Shown here piece after piece: positions 1 through 8,276 of a DNA stretch of 64,000 nt. The position numbers were made by a program, and so were the translations under genes. The notes beneath the pieces were generated by a model. It saw nothing but the letters and a program-made list of their open reading frames with translations, was not told the DNA's origin and made no database searches. Source of the stretch: Dysgonomonas mossii DSM 22836. Its GTDB lineage: Bacteria > Bacteroidota > Bacteroidia > Bacteroidales > Dysgonomonadaceae. Location: contig NZ_GL892010.1 of assembly GCF_000213575.1 (NCBI RefSeq), forward strand, positions 20,438 to 84,437. Reading direction: 5' to 3'. Each line of letters starts with the position of its first letter. The first letter of the stretch is position 1.

Positions 1-1536
1 ATCAGTATAAAATGGATTAAATGAGATGGGATTTTTTTCAGTATATGTAAAATACACCCCATCTTCTCCATTGGTGCGACGATTGATGAAATTACAAAGC
101 CCCTGATACGAGTTTCCCGTATCCACAAGCACGATATGAGTACCTTGTTCCCAGTATTGGCGACACATGTGATTGGTAAAAAAGGACTTACCACTACCCG
201 AAGGCCCCAAGATAAACTTGTTGCGGTTCGTGATAATCCCTTGCTTCATGGGCAGGTCGGAAATATCCACATGAATAGGTTTTCCACTTACTCGGTCTGC
301 CATCTTGATCCCAAAAGGCGAGGGAGAACTTTTGTAGTTGGTTTCCTCTGCAAAAAAACACAAGGCAGGTTCAATGAATGTGTAGAAACTTTCTTCACTC
401 GGAAAATCACCCGCATTACCCGGCATCCCTGCCCAATAGAGTGTAGCTGCATCCACCGTGTTATGGCGGGGTTTACACTCCATGAGAGCCAATTGTGAGC
501 CGACATCGTTACGGATATTTTTGAGTTCTTCTGCATCGTCAGACCATGCCATCACATTGAAGTGTGCCCTGACAGAAGTTAGCCCAAAACTATGGGCTTC
601 GTTCAGGTACTTGTCGATCCACTCGCGATTGATTTGGTTGCTACGACTGTACTTCGATAGCGATTGCATATTACGGGCAGATTTTTCAAATTGCCGCAGG
701 TTCTCTGCCGCATCGTCCAGAAAAATGTATTGGTTATATACATGGTCACAAGAGAGTAACAAACCCACAGGCGATGCAAAGGACAAACGGCAATCACTCC
801 GATCCGTAGATAGCTTTTCGTATCGCATATCTGTTCCGATTGTTCCCGGCAAATCTTCCACATCGGAAATGGTATGCAGGCATACTGTTTTATCTCCAAT
901 GCGTAAGCCATCTGCTCCCAACTCCAGATCCTCCAGACAAGTGGTATCTTCCAATGAGAGGGCAAAGTATTTTTCAATCAGCCCCGCTTCTTTTTCCGTT
1001 CCCGTTATTTCGTCTGAGGTAAGTCGTGTCAGCATGATAAATCCCGAATCGTTTAGGATACGTTCGAACTGTCCGACTGCCTCCATGAAACGCAACGCTG
1101 TTTCTTTATTGACTTCTTTAGGAATAATGTTTCCCCTACAAAGCGATGAGAAGTTGCTTTGCATTCGCATCCGATCCTTTGTGGTTTTGGTCAAAAATAA
1201 AAAGCATGTATGATTCAGAAAAGGACGTTCATTGAAGTGACGTTCAAATGAACGGGATAGAAAACTCATGTTCTCCTTATCGGTAGCAGGCTTGTAGTTC
1301 TCTTTGACAAACCAGTCCTGCTTGTGGATAACCGAATAATCGGGTAACACCTTAATAGCTTTCGTCCAAGCTGAGTGTATGGCTTCGTATTCACTACCCG
1401 TAACAGTGAACAGTTCCGGCAGATCGACACGGAAGGCTATAGTTATATCCGCATCTTTACTGATAATGCAGTCATGTTCAACTGAAAGCAAGGGAAATTT
1501 ACTTTCGATGGTAGCTGCTTTGAGTGTATTACGCAT
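1..1536 (-). CDS. traG: TraG conjugation ATPase (partial, C-terminus outside window)
   Basis: This is the VirB4-like ATPase that powers the Bacteroidales conjugative type IV secretion machine. About 512 codons are visible, running off the left edge with no stop. A Walker A motif GPSGSGKS lies at about residues 444-451 (plus-strand 184-207), after a long N-terminal domain typical of TraG. The ATG at 1536 overlaps the end of traF by 8 bp, so the two are probably translationally coupled. The gene order traE-traF-traG supports the call. The Walker B and C-terminal parts cannot be seen. Confidence 0.93.
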   Translation of the reverse strand, partial: MRNTLKAATIESKFPLLSVEHDCIISKDADITIAFRVDLPELFTVTGSEYEAIHSAWTKAIKVLPDYSVIHKQDWFVKENYKPATDKENMSFLSRSFERHFNERPFLNHTCFLFLTKTTKDRMRMQSNFSSLCRGNIIPKEVNKETALRFMEAVGQFERILNDSGFIMLTRLTSDEITGTEKEAGLIEKYFALSLEDTTCLEDLELGADGLRIGDKTVCLHTISDVEDLPGTIGTDMRYEKLSTDRSDCRLSFASPVGLLLSCDHVYNQYIFLDDAAENLRQFEKSARNMQSLSKYSRSNQINREWIDKYLNEAHSFGLTSVRAHFNVMAWSDDAEELKNIRNDVGSQLALMECKPRHNTVDAATLYWAGMPGNAGDFPSEESFYTFIEPALCFFAEETNYKSSPSPFGIKMADRVSGKPIHVDISDLPMKQGIITNRNKFILGPSGSGKSFFTNHMCRQYWEQGTHIVLVDTGNSYQGLCNFINRRTNGEDGVYFTYTEKNPISFNPFYTD

Positions 1537-1864
1537 TGCTCACCTCCTTCTTTTTTTGGTATTGGAACAAGCGACGGGAATTTTTGCGATTGATCAGAAA
1601 ACGGGGATGTTGCCGTTTGGCGAGCAACTTCATAAGCCCGTGTTCTCCATATTTCGCATTCAGGTTGAAAGTTAGCCATACCAGTGTGGACGCAGCGATA
1701 ACACCGAAACCGATGCATATCCACTGATCTACTCCGGCCATATACATCACTACAAATACGATGAATACAGCCAGTAGACCACCTGCGAAAATGAAAAGAT
1801 ATTGAGCTTTCAAACCCTTAAATTCTACGCTCTTGCCAATGCCCTTGTTAATATTATGTTCCAT
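1529..1864 (-). CDS. traF: TraF, DUF4133 conjugal transfer membrane protein
   Basis: A 111-residue protein of the DUF4133/TraF family, a VirB3-like part of the conjugation channel in Bacteroidales elements. Two adjacent hydrophobic stretches at about residues 22-43 and 46-68 suggest a membrane hairpin; the C-terminus is basic. It lies between traE and traG with the same orientation and overlaps traG. Length and order match the CTnDOT-type tra operon. Confidence 0.92.
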   Translation of the reverse strand: MEHNINKGIGKSVEFKGLKAQYLFIFAGGLLAVFIVFVVMYMAGVDQWICIGFGVIAASTLVWLTFNLNAKYGEHGLMKLLAKRQHPRFLINRKNSRRLFQYQKKKEVSNA

Positions 1865-1908
1865 TTTTCTTATTCGTATTTAATGAATAATAAAGGGGTC
1901 TGAGACCC

Positions 1909-2211
1909 TTACAGGAAGAAAGAGCGTAGGATGGTAGCAGCCACGATAAGGAAGATACACGCACCGAACCACGAAGCGGCTGTTTTGCTCGTATCGGGAT
2001 CACCCGAAGAGAACTTGTTATAGACTTTGATACCTCCGATGAGTCCCACAACTGCACCGATGGCATAGATGAGTTTTGTGCCCGGATCGAAATACGAAGT
2101 CACCATATTGGTGGCTTCGGTAATACCTCCGATACCGTTACCTTGTGCGAATACTGATGATACAGCAACCATGATAAAGGCTGCTGACAGAAGAAATTTT
2201 TTCTTTGTCAT
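1909..2211 (-). CDS. traE: TraE, DUF4134 conjugal transfer pilin-like protein
   Basis: A 100-residue DUF4134 protein, VirB2-like in size and layout. The N-terminus MTKKKFLLSAAFIMVAVSSV followed by FAQ is a good signal peptide, and two further membrane segments follow. I chose the ATG at 2211 because it begins this signal peptide; the frame stays open upstream to about 2301 but runs through a strong hairpin and a leader hairpin there. First gene after an apparent regulatory gap in the tra operon. Confidence 0.92.
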   Translation of the reverse strand: MTKKKFLLSAAFIMVAVSSVFAQGNGIGGITEATNMVTSYFDPGTKLIYAIGAVVGLIGGIKVYNKFSSGDPDTSKTAASWFGACIFLIVAATILRSFFL

Positions 2212-2227
2212 ACGATTTTTTGATAAT

Positions 2228-2257
2228 AGTACAGGGGGTGGAATAGTCCCCTGTACT
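2228..2257 (-). terminator. Strong hairpin in the tra operon, possible attenuator
   Basis: AGTACAGGGG and CCCCTGTACT form a perfect 10-bp stem with a 10-base loop, 17 bp upstream of traE. No clear T-run follows on the minus strand, so it may regulate rather than simply terminate. CTnDOT-type tra operons are known to be controlled by premature termination; a link here is inference. Confidence 0.55.
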
Positions 2258-2274
2258 GAATGAATAATACTGTT

Positions 2275-2307
2275 TAACTTTGATTTTTTAGTGGGGGTCA
2301 CAGACCC
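2275..2307 (-). promoter_or_regulatory. ICE leader element upstream of traE
   Basis: Read on the minus strand, a GGGTC-TGT-GACCC hairpin (2295-2307) is followed by CACTAAAAAATCAAAGTTA. The same arrangement precedes mobA, topB and the DUF1896 gene in this element, so it looks like a shared 5' leader. Confidence 0.6.
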
Positions 2308-2381
2308 TTTTGTTTGGCTGACGCACGCTCACGCTAACCATAGTCTTTTTGCTTCATGTCTTTTTTTAATTGTTATCTACT

Positions 2382-3128
2382 TTACGCAAATTTGCGTACA
2401 TCAAATTCTTTAGGTGCTTTGACTGTCGGTTCATGCAGTACTCCCGCTTCTTGTTGTTTACGATGGAAGGCTGCAAAATAGTCATCCATCAATGAGGATA
2501 CGACCACTTCCTTTTTAGGTTCACCCGATACAACCTGTTCAAACATATCGGTCTTGCGTATCTCGACCAATACCCGTCCGGCTTCTTCTTTTTCTTTGGA
2601 TGTTGCATTGTCGGGGGTCTCTACTGTTCGTACCATACTCGCCAAATTATTGAAGTCAAGTCCCAACGCCATTGAAACCCCGGCTCTCCCTTCGGTATCT
2701 GCATCTTCTGTTTCCTCTTCGTCTAAATCGCTGTCGTCGTCATAGTCCGGCTCAAATTCGGGGGGAGTGTTCTCAATCTCGAAATTGATTTCATCCGAGT
2801 TTTCTTCCATCCTGTTGTCTGTTGAAAAGACTTCATCGAGTTTATCCAAAGGGATTGCTGCCGAGGTCTTTTTTTCTTCTTTCTCGACAAATATAGAAGC
2901 ATTTTCGGTCTCTTTTTTATTATTAATCAGAGTGGTAGCTTCTGTCCGGGATTGTCTGATATCAAATTTACTTTTGCCGATAATATCTTCTTTAGGAGCA
3001 GAGCGAAATGGGTTAAATACCGATTTTTTAGCTGCATCCCTTTTGCGTTTTTGTATCCGCTCTCGAAGCAGGTAAAGGACGACAAACAGTGCGTACAGGA
3101 TGATGGCTGAAATAATGTATTGTTTCAT
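2382..3128 (-). CDS. traD: TraD-like conjugal transfer protein
   Basis: A 248-residue protein with one N-terminal membrane segment (about residues 3-21) followed by a basic stretch, then a long acidic, low-complexity region rich in D and E (about 110-145) and a conserved-looking C-terminal tail. Size and position just before traE match TraD of CTnDOT-type elements, whose molecular role is poorly known. The ATG at 3128 lies 2 bp after the preceding gene's stop, so it is in the same operon. The symbol rests mainly on synteny. Confidence 0.75.
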   Translation of the reverse strand: MKQYIISAIILYALFVVLYLLRERIQKRKRDAAKKSVFNPFRSAPKEDIIGKSKFDIRQSRTEATTLINNKKETENASIFVEKEEKKTSAAIPLDKLDEVFSTDNRMEENSDEINFEIENTPPEFEPDYDDDSDLDEEETEDADTEGRAGVSMALGLDFNNLASMVRTVETPDNATSKEKEEAGRVLVEIRKTDMFEQVVSGEPKKEVVVSSLMDDYFAAFHRKQQEAGVLHEPTVKAPKEFDVRKFA

Positions 3129-3130
3129 GA

Positions 3131-3436
3131 CTAAAATATATCCGTGTTCTTTTTGCGATACAGTTCGGTAATCTCGTTTTGATAAGTATCAAAATGGAGT
3201 TCCAGTATGTTATCAAGATAATCGAACAAGGTGTAATCGTTTTCGCCGATAACTTGTACAATCTTCATAATACGTTCGTGGAACTCTTTTCGGATATAAA
3301 CGACTTTCCCATTTCGGGTTGTACTTTTGGCTTTTCTGAAGAAACAAGTTTCATATTGTTGAACCGTTGTTGTAAGAACTACATTTGATGTCTCACAAGG
3401 AGTTGTTCTTTTATTAATTTTCTTTCTCTTTTTCAT
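3131..3436 (-). CDS. DUF3408 protein (TraB/TraC position)
   Basis: A 101-residue basic protein. Its core (VVYIRKEFHERIMKIVQVIG and the following helix) closely parallels the C-terminal half of the next gene upstream, so the two are probably diverged duplicates of the DUF3408 family. These lie between traA and traD in Bacteroidales conjugative elements and probably bind DNA or assist ParA. I prefer the ATG at 3436 because an alternative ATG at 3481 would overlap the upstream gene by 29 bp. Confidence 0.8.
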   Translation of the reverse strand: MKKRKKINKRTTPCETSNVVLTTTVQQYETCFFRKAKSTTRNGKVVYIRKEFHERIMKIVQVIGENDYTLFDYLDNILELHFDTYQNEITELYRKKNTDIF

Positions 3437-3452
3437 GTTTTTTATTTTTGGA

Positions 3453-3911
3453 TTAAAATACTTTTTCGATATTATTATCATACAGTTCGGTTATATCTTC
3501 CTGATAAGTAGTGAAATGATGTTCCAAAACATTGTAGATGTAACTGAATAAAGAAACATCATTCTTAGCTATGACGTGGAGTATCTTAATGATTCTCTCG
3601 TGATGCTCTTTACAGATATAAACCGTTTTTCCGCTTCGTGCAGCTATTGCCGACTCATGTATAAAAAGGCTTTGATAATCCGCCTCTACCTGTGCTTTTG
3701 ATTTTCGCTTACGTGGTTCCTCGCGTGGCAGTTCTTTTATGGTTTCGGTTACAGGTAGCTGTACTTGTTCTTCGACTTGCTCCTCTTGATTAGTTGCTCC
3801 TTCTATCGAAGCAGGTTCGGGAGAATAAGCCTGTAACTTGCGTTCTCGTCTGCCTGTACGTGCGATGATGTCCTGAGCATTCAACTTCGTATCAGTTTTC
3901 TTTTCTTTCAT
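3453..3911 (-). CDS. DUF3408 protein
   Basis: A 152-residue protein with a disordered, charged N-terminal half (to about residue 85) and a C-terminal DUF3408 domain containing KTVYICKEHHERIIKILHVI. It directly follows the ParA gene (6 bp gap). A similar DUF3408 gene occurs in the second mobile element of this window. It probably works with ParA in transfer or maintenance; this is inferred from position. Confidence 0.85.
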   Translation of the reverse strand: MKEKKTDTKLNAQDIIARTGRRERKLQAYSPEPASIEGATNQEEQVEEQVQLPVTETIKELPREEPRKRKSKAQVEADYQSLFIHESAIAARSGKTVYICKEHHERIIKILHVIAKNDVSLFSYIYNVLEHHFTTYQEDITELYDNNIEKVF

Positions 3912-3917
3912 AGTGCA

Positions 3918-4673
3918 TTACTTTAGAATTTCGAGCAATTCATCAGAAAGAGTGTCTATATTACTACCTTTTACAAGAGACTTATCGACAGGAAACAGTG
4001 TAGATCGAAATAGGGCTTTATGGCTGACAGATTGTTCACGTCGGAATCGCAGGCTATTGGGGATAAACGTATTTAGAGTTGTAAACTCCAGCTCATTAAT
4101 CACCGCCTCATAGACTTCGTAGAGTTCGGATTTTTCCCGTCCATCCACCAGATTCCAAAGCATATAAATTTCTTTAATATCAGATTTACCACTGCCCATA
4201 ATATCATCACGTACAGTCACCATGTAATCAAGCGTACTCTCCATCACTACACGGTCAGCCGCAATGGGAGCAATAATATAATCCATTCGTGCAAGCGTAT
4301 GGATTAAATCTACATTGTTGAGTGTCCCCGGCAGATCGAAAAAGATAAAATCAAAATCACCTTGCGGAGTCAGATGTTCGGCATCAGCGATAGCCTCTTT
4401 GGTATTGCTCTCAATAATAGGATAGGCTTTTTTGTTTTCTAAACGGGTAAACTGTTCGTACAGCATCCCCTTGTAATATTCGTCATTTTCGCACATCTTA
4501 AAATCTCTCTCCCGCATGTCTGCAATGGAATACTGAGGATAATCACAATCAATTACTGCGATATTTCTTCCTTTTACATAGTGCAAATAGGAAGCTGCCA
4601 ATACGGTAAGAGTTGTTTTTCCGGCTCCACCCTTTTGGGTTGAGAATGCCACATAAATAGGTTTCTTTTTCAT
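3918..4673 (-). CDS. traA: TraA, ParA-family ATPase
   Basis: A 251-residue ParA/MinD-type P-loop ATPase. The deviant Walker A is QKGGAGKTTLT near the N-terminus, followed by VIDCDYPQYS and a FFDLPG switch-type motif. In CTnDOT-type elements this gene opens the tra operon. I chose the ATG at 4673, which gives MKKKPIYVAFSTQKGG and the family's usual length; an in-frame ATG at 4724 would add 17 atypical residues. Three short direct repeats lie just upstream. Confidence 0.92.
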   Translation of the reverse strand: MKKKPIYVAFSTQKGGAGKTTLTVLAASYLHYVKGRNIAVIDCDYPQYSIADMRERDFKMCENDEYYKGMLYEQFTRLENKKAYPIIESNTKEAIADAEHLTPQGDFDFIFFDLPGTLNNVDLIHTLARMDYIIAPIAADRVVMESTLDYMVTVRDDIMGSGKSDIKEIYMLWNLVDGREKSELYEVYEAVINELEFTTLNTFIPNSLRFRREQSVSHKALFRSTLFPVDKSLVKGSNIDTLSDELLEILK

Positions 4674-4751
4674 TTCAATTAATTTTTTAATGGTACAATC
4701 GCTTTTTCGTATAGCCGTACCCAAGGGGATACATATATTTTAGGTCTCAAT

Positions 4752-4844
4752 CATTGTACAGTGGTACATTTATTTTTAGCAACCAACCATTGTATAGCGG
4801 TACATACAACCAGCCATATATTGTACTATTTCTATAGCGGTACG
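4752..4844. repeat. Three iteron-like repeats upstream of traA
   Basis: Copies at 4752-4768, 4788-4804 and 4828-4844 share CATTGTAYAGYGGTACA or a close variant, spaced 36 and 40 bp apart in the same direction. They end 79 bp upstream of the traA start. Likely operator or partition sites for TraA/DUF3408 proteins; this is inference. Confidence 0.55.
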
Positions 4845-5098
4845 TTGCAACAGACTTACGTTCTTAGGTTAGTTGGTTCGTAAATTGGTTGGTTTGATTT
4901 TTCATACTATACGCACAACTTATGTATCTGAAAATGGACTATTCGACCAACCTCTTATTGTACGTTTTTACCTCTGTATAATCGCACATAGATTCCTCCT
5001 TTGGTACGACTGATTGTAGGTCTTTATATCTCGTCATACAATCAATTGTCCGGCAAATAAAACCCATATTTTTCATACTTACACTATGTTTTTGAGGG

Positions 5099-5127
5099 GT
5101 GGCAGCTTGTGTCCAAGGTTGTCTATA
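5099..5127 (+). other. Candidate oriT core motif
   Basis: GTGGCAGCTTGTG, seven other bases, then TTGTCTATA. The same two blocks with the same 7-bp spacing occur at 44192-44220, upstream of the mobilization genes of the second element. Here the motif lies 361 bp upstream of mobA in a non-coding gap. Identification as oriT is inference from position and conservation. Confidence 0.5.
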
Positions 5128-5128
5128 C

Positions 5129-5431
5129 CTATTGATTTTCAATTAATTGTTTTAGAATATAACTTTGCTGCATGAAACGTGAAAGAGGATTCATATCGGT
5201 TTTAAGTTTGTTCCGACATTCAAAAAATGCCTGACAGAGATCAGGCTTATATCCCGAAAAATTCGGGATAGGGAGATTGCCCTTTACGGGCAAAAAGTAT
5301 TTGCATTTGGGCAAATAGCAAGGTATGTTGAGTGCATCGCAAAATGAATTTTGCAGCACACAACCCTTGCTCTTCCAGAGGGGTATTTTCCTCTCCGAAG
5401 TCGGGAAAACATAATCCGCACAACAGTTCAT
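5129..5431 (-). CDS. Possible small cysteine-rich protein
   Basis: An open frame of 100 codons with an ATG, six cysteines and no recognised domain, lying between the candidate oriT and mobA. I do not recognise the protein. It could be a genuine small gene of the element or chance coding in an oriT region; the lack of a clear promoter makes me unsure. Confidence 0.25.
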   Translation of the reverse strand: MNCCADYVFPTSERKIPLWKSKGCVLQNSFCDALNIPCYLPKCKYFLPVKGNLPIPNFSGYKPDLCQAFFECRNKLKTDMNPLSRFMQQSYILKQLIENQ

Positions 5432-5456
5432 CGTGTGCAGAAATTAAATAATAAAA

Positions 5457-5487
5457 CGGTCTGTGACCGCACTAAAAAGATAATGTT
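5457..5487 (+). promoter_or_regulatory. ICE leader element upstream of mobA
   Basis: A CGGTC-TGT-GACCG hairpin (5457-5469) is followed by CACTAAAAAGATAATGTT and then directly by the mobA ATG. It is a close relative of the leaders before topB and the DUF1896 gene. Confidence 0.6.
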
Positions 5488-5919
5488 ATGAACGAAGAAA
5501 AAAGAAATCCCCACAATAGGGGAAAAGGGGGCAGACCCCCGAAGAACGATCCGGCAAAGCATCGACTGACTGTGAATCTGAACGATCAGCAACACGTTGA
5601 TTTTTTAGTCTTGTATGAACAGTCAGGGGTGCAATCCTTATCCGGTTTTATCGCAGCTCGCATCTTTGGTGATGAGTTTCGTGTCGTAAAAACGGACGCT
5701 TCAGCAGTAGAATTTATTGCAAAACTCACTGCTTTACACGGACAAATACGAAGTATCGGAATCAATTACAATCAAGTTGTAAAGAAATTACATTCCAATT
5801 TTGGAGAGAAAAAAGCATTGGCATTGCTTTATAAATTGGAAAATGCAACCATCGAATTGGCAGGAATTGGACGGGAAGTGATGCAATTATGCGAACAATT
5901 TAAGGCTAAACATCTCTAA
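5488..5919 (+). CDS. mobA: MobA, relaxosome accessory protein
   Basis: A 143-residue basic protein with GGRPPKNDPAKHRLTVNLND near the start, a ribbon-helix-helix type of N-terminus seen in MobC/MobA-family relaxosome proteins, and a helical C-terminal half. It should bind oriT and help the relaxase nick. The relaxase gene begins 2 bp after its stop. Confidence 0.88.
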   Translation: MNEEKRNPHNRGKGGRPPKNDPAKHRLTVNLNDQQHVDFLVLYEQSGVQSLSGFIAARIFGDEFRVVKTDASAVEFIAKLTALHGQIRSIGINYNQVVKKLHSNFGEKKALALLYKLENATIELAGIGREVMQLCEQFKAKHL

Positions 5920-5921
5920 AA

Positions 5922-7187
5922 ATGGTTGCTAAATTTAGTCACGGAAGCAGTTTGTATGGTGCACTTTCCTACAATCAAGAGAAAGTAAATGAGGGTTTAG
6001 GAAAAGTTCTGGCTACCAATCTGGTCATTGAACCTAATGATGGTGTGTTCAATGTTACCTCTTGTATGGAAGATTTCGAGCGATTTATGCCCTCGCATAT
6101 TCGCACATCGAAGCCTATTATCCATATCTCACTCAATCCACATCCGGACGATAAACTGACCGATCAGCAACTTGTCGACATTGGTCGTGAGTATATGGAG
6201 CAGTTCGGGTATGGCGGACAACCCTATATGATTTTCAAACATGAGGACATTGGCAGGGAGCATATACACATTGTTTCGACACGTGTACGCACGGATGGCT
6301 CAATCATCAGCGACAGCAAAAATTACGAACGCAGCAGAAAAATCACCGATTCTTTAGAACAAAAGTACGGTCTGCACTCAAAAGAAAAGAATCAGGGCGA
6401 GGCATGGCAACTTGCTCCAATAGACGTTAGCCAGGGGAACTTAAAAAAACAGGTGGCTAACGTCATAAAACCGCTCTCTGAAATGTATTCTTTTCAGACT
6501 TTGGGCGAATATCGTGCTTTACTTTCCTTATATAATATAGGAGTAGAGGAAATCAAAGGAGAAAATAAGGGTAAAGCGTATCGGGGATTGGTCTATTCGG
6601 TATTGGACGATGATGGCAATCGTGTCGGTACACCTTTAAAATCCTCTCGGTTTGGTAAGGAACACGGTTTGGATAGGTTGGAGAAGCGATTTGAGAAGTC
6701 AAAAGAAACAATCAAGTCAAATGGCATAGCCAAACAAACCCGTGCTATTGTTTCTGCGTCCTTTGCAAGCACCCGCACAGAAAGAGAGTTCCGAGCGGCT
6801 TTGCGGGAGAAAGGTATCGACCTTGTGCTACGACGCAACGATGAAGGACGCATCTATGGGGCTACATTTATTGACCATAATCAGAGGGCGGTTCTTAACG
6901 GTTCTCGTCTGGGTAAAGAGTTTTCGGCAAATGTTCTTAACGAACGTTTTGTAGATAATTCAGCTCGCGAGAATTTACAAACACAGAAACCAGCCGTTGC
7001 TCCGAACCTCAATACAAAACCTACTATTGATAAACAGCCACAAGCACAATTTGTATATTCTACACCGGATGATGCAGTAGGTAGTTTGTTTTCTGTCTTT
7101 ACTCCCGAAGTCGAAGGGACAGACAACAAGCAGCCAAGCCTGAAGCGTAAGAAAAAGAAGAAACGTAGGTATGGAAGGCAGATGTAG
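5922..7187 (+). CDS. mobB: MobB, MOB relaxase
   Basis: A 421-residue relaxase/mobilization nuclease that nicks one strand at oriT and pilots it to the recipient. The metal-binding HIHIVSTRV motif lies at about residues 111-119, and an early tyrosine lies in SLYGALSYNQEK. The C-terminus is lysine-rich. Order mobA-mobB, then mobC after an inserted gene, matches CTnDOT-type elements. Confidence 0.93.
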   Translation: MVAKFSHGSSLYGALSYNQEKVNEGLGKVLATNLVIEPNDGVFNVTSCMEDFERFMPSHIRTSKPIIHISLNPHPDDKLTDQQLVDIGREYMEQFGYGGQPYMIFKHEDIGREHIHIVSTRVRTDGSIISDSKNYERSRKITDSLEQKYGLHSKEKNQGEAWQLAPIDVSQGNLKKQVANVIKPLSEMYSFQTLGEYRALLSLYNIGVEEIKGENKGKAYRGLVYSVLDDDGNRVGTPLKSSRFGKEHGLDRLEKRFEKSKETIKSNGIAKQTRAIVSASFASTRTEREFRAALREKGIDLVLRRNDEGRIYGATFIDHNQRAVLNGSRLGKEFSANVLNERFVDNSARENLQTQKPAVAPNLNTKPTIDKQPQAQFVYSTPDDAVGSLFSVFTPEVEGTDNKQPSLKRKKKKKRRYGRQM

Positions 7188-7190
7188 TTA

Positions 7191-8096
7191 TTATTTGCTA
7201 ACTTTAGCTTGAAAATATGTATCTAAGACTTCTGTAGGATTTATTTCTTGAATATGAGATAAAAGATTTAATGCTAATCCTCGATTTTTATATGAATAAT
7301 CCCAGATGTCAGATATGTCATTTGAGTATTTAATAAGTGTTAGGGATTCATGTATAAGTGTTCCGAGGTATAATATCATACAGGCCTCATCTTTATATAG
7401 TTTTTTATATAATTCCTCTTTATTGGTATGATCAAAATCAGGATCGAACGCTCCTATATCGTAAGTACAACCATATAAGGACCCATGAAGGGCTTCCGAG
7501 GCATCCGAATAATATTCTATTTTATTCAAACTAAAAAACACATTAAGGAATTTACCCCATTCTTCTAAAACTTTGATTCTTTCATTTAGGCTTTTTTTAC
7601 TCCAACTTAAATTGGGCTTTGTTTCTGAGAATATTGTTAATGCTTCTTGCACAATTGGAATTTCTTTTAATTTTTCTCTTTTTTTCTTTATTGCATCAGC
7701 ATGTTCTCTATATGTTTCATAGTTATCTATTCCTTCTTTTAAGCTAGTGCCTACTTTGAAATAGTATTTGTAGATGGGATGTAGAATAAATGCACGATAC
7801 TCTTTTGCATCACATACACTGGCGTAACAAAAGTTTGTGACAGTTTCCATAAACGATCGGGCAAGCATAGTAACTTCACTCGAAAAGCATTCCACTTGAG
7901 TAGCTAATTGAATAAGTGCAGCTCCTGTTTGCTTGCCACTAATTAAAAGTGTAGCTGTTTTTGCTATACGTTCATCCGTAATCTTTGCTATTGCTTCTTG
8001 TAAAAGAATTAGTTCTGCTCCAAAGAATTGTATTGCTTCGTTATGATAATGTTTTAAGTTTTCAAGAGAATGAGTTGTGGACATTATAGATTTCAA
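7191..8096 (-). CDS. DUF5677-like cargo protein
   Basis: A 301-residue, mostly helical protein on the strand opposite to mobB and mobC, between which it sits. It resembles DUF5677-type proteins (motifs LARSFMETVTNFCY and SEALHGSLYG), a family of unknown function that I recall only loosely. It ends 3 bp from the mobB stop, a sign of insertion into the mob operon. AT-rich compared with mobB. The actual N-terminus could be MSTTHSLENL a few codons downstream. Confidence 0.65.
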   Translation of the reverse strand: MKSIMSTTHSLENLKHYHNEAIQFFGAELILLQEAIAKITDERIAKTATLLISGKQTGAALIQLATQVECFSSEVTMLARSFMETVTNFCYASVCDAKEYRAFILHPIYKYYFKVGTSLKEGIDNYETYREHADAIKKKREKLKEIPIVQEALTIFSETKPNLSWSKKSLNERIKVLEEWGKFLNVFFSLNKIEYYSDASEALHGSLYGCTYDIGAFDPDFDHTNKEELYKKLYKDEACMILYLGTLIHESLTLIKYSNDISDIWDYSYKNRGLALNLLSHIQEINPTEVLDTYFQAKVSK

Positions 8097-8179
8097 TTTA
8101 AGTGTATTTTTTTCTCCATAAAGATAAAATATAATTCTACTATTTGTTTATTTTCAAAAAGATAATAGCCATTCCTAGC

Positions 8180-8192
8180 CACAAGCTACCAC
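8180..8192 (-). other. Inverted copy of the oriT-like motif
   Basis: On the minus strand this reads GTGGTAGCTTGTG, identical to the motif at 44192-44204 and one base different from 5099-5111. The downstream TTGTCTATA block is absent or degenerate. It lies between the inserted DUF5677-like gene and mobC. Confidence 0.4.
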
Positions 8193-8276
8193 CCTCTATA
8201 CGACTTGCTTTATATCACAATCATCTACTTACATTCGCATTTTTAACAAATTAGAAACGATCTAAATTCAACGATT

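Noticed and set aside
458..1213. A 251-codon open frame on the plus strand
   Set aside because: It is antisense to traG, whose protein has a clear Walker A motif and family features; the plus frame has no recognisable domain.
4939..5142. A 67-codon minus-strand frame upstream of traA
   Set aside because: It contains the oriT-like motif and overlaps the neighbouring small frame; composition looks like chance.
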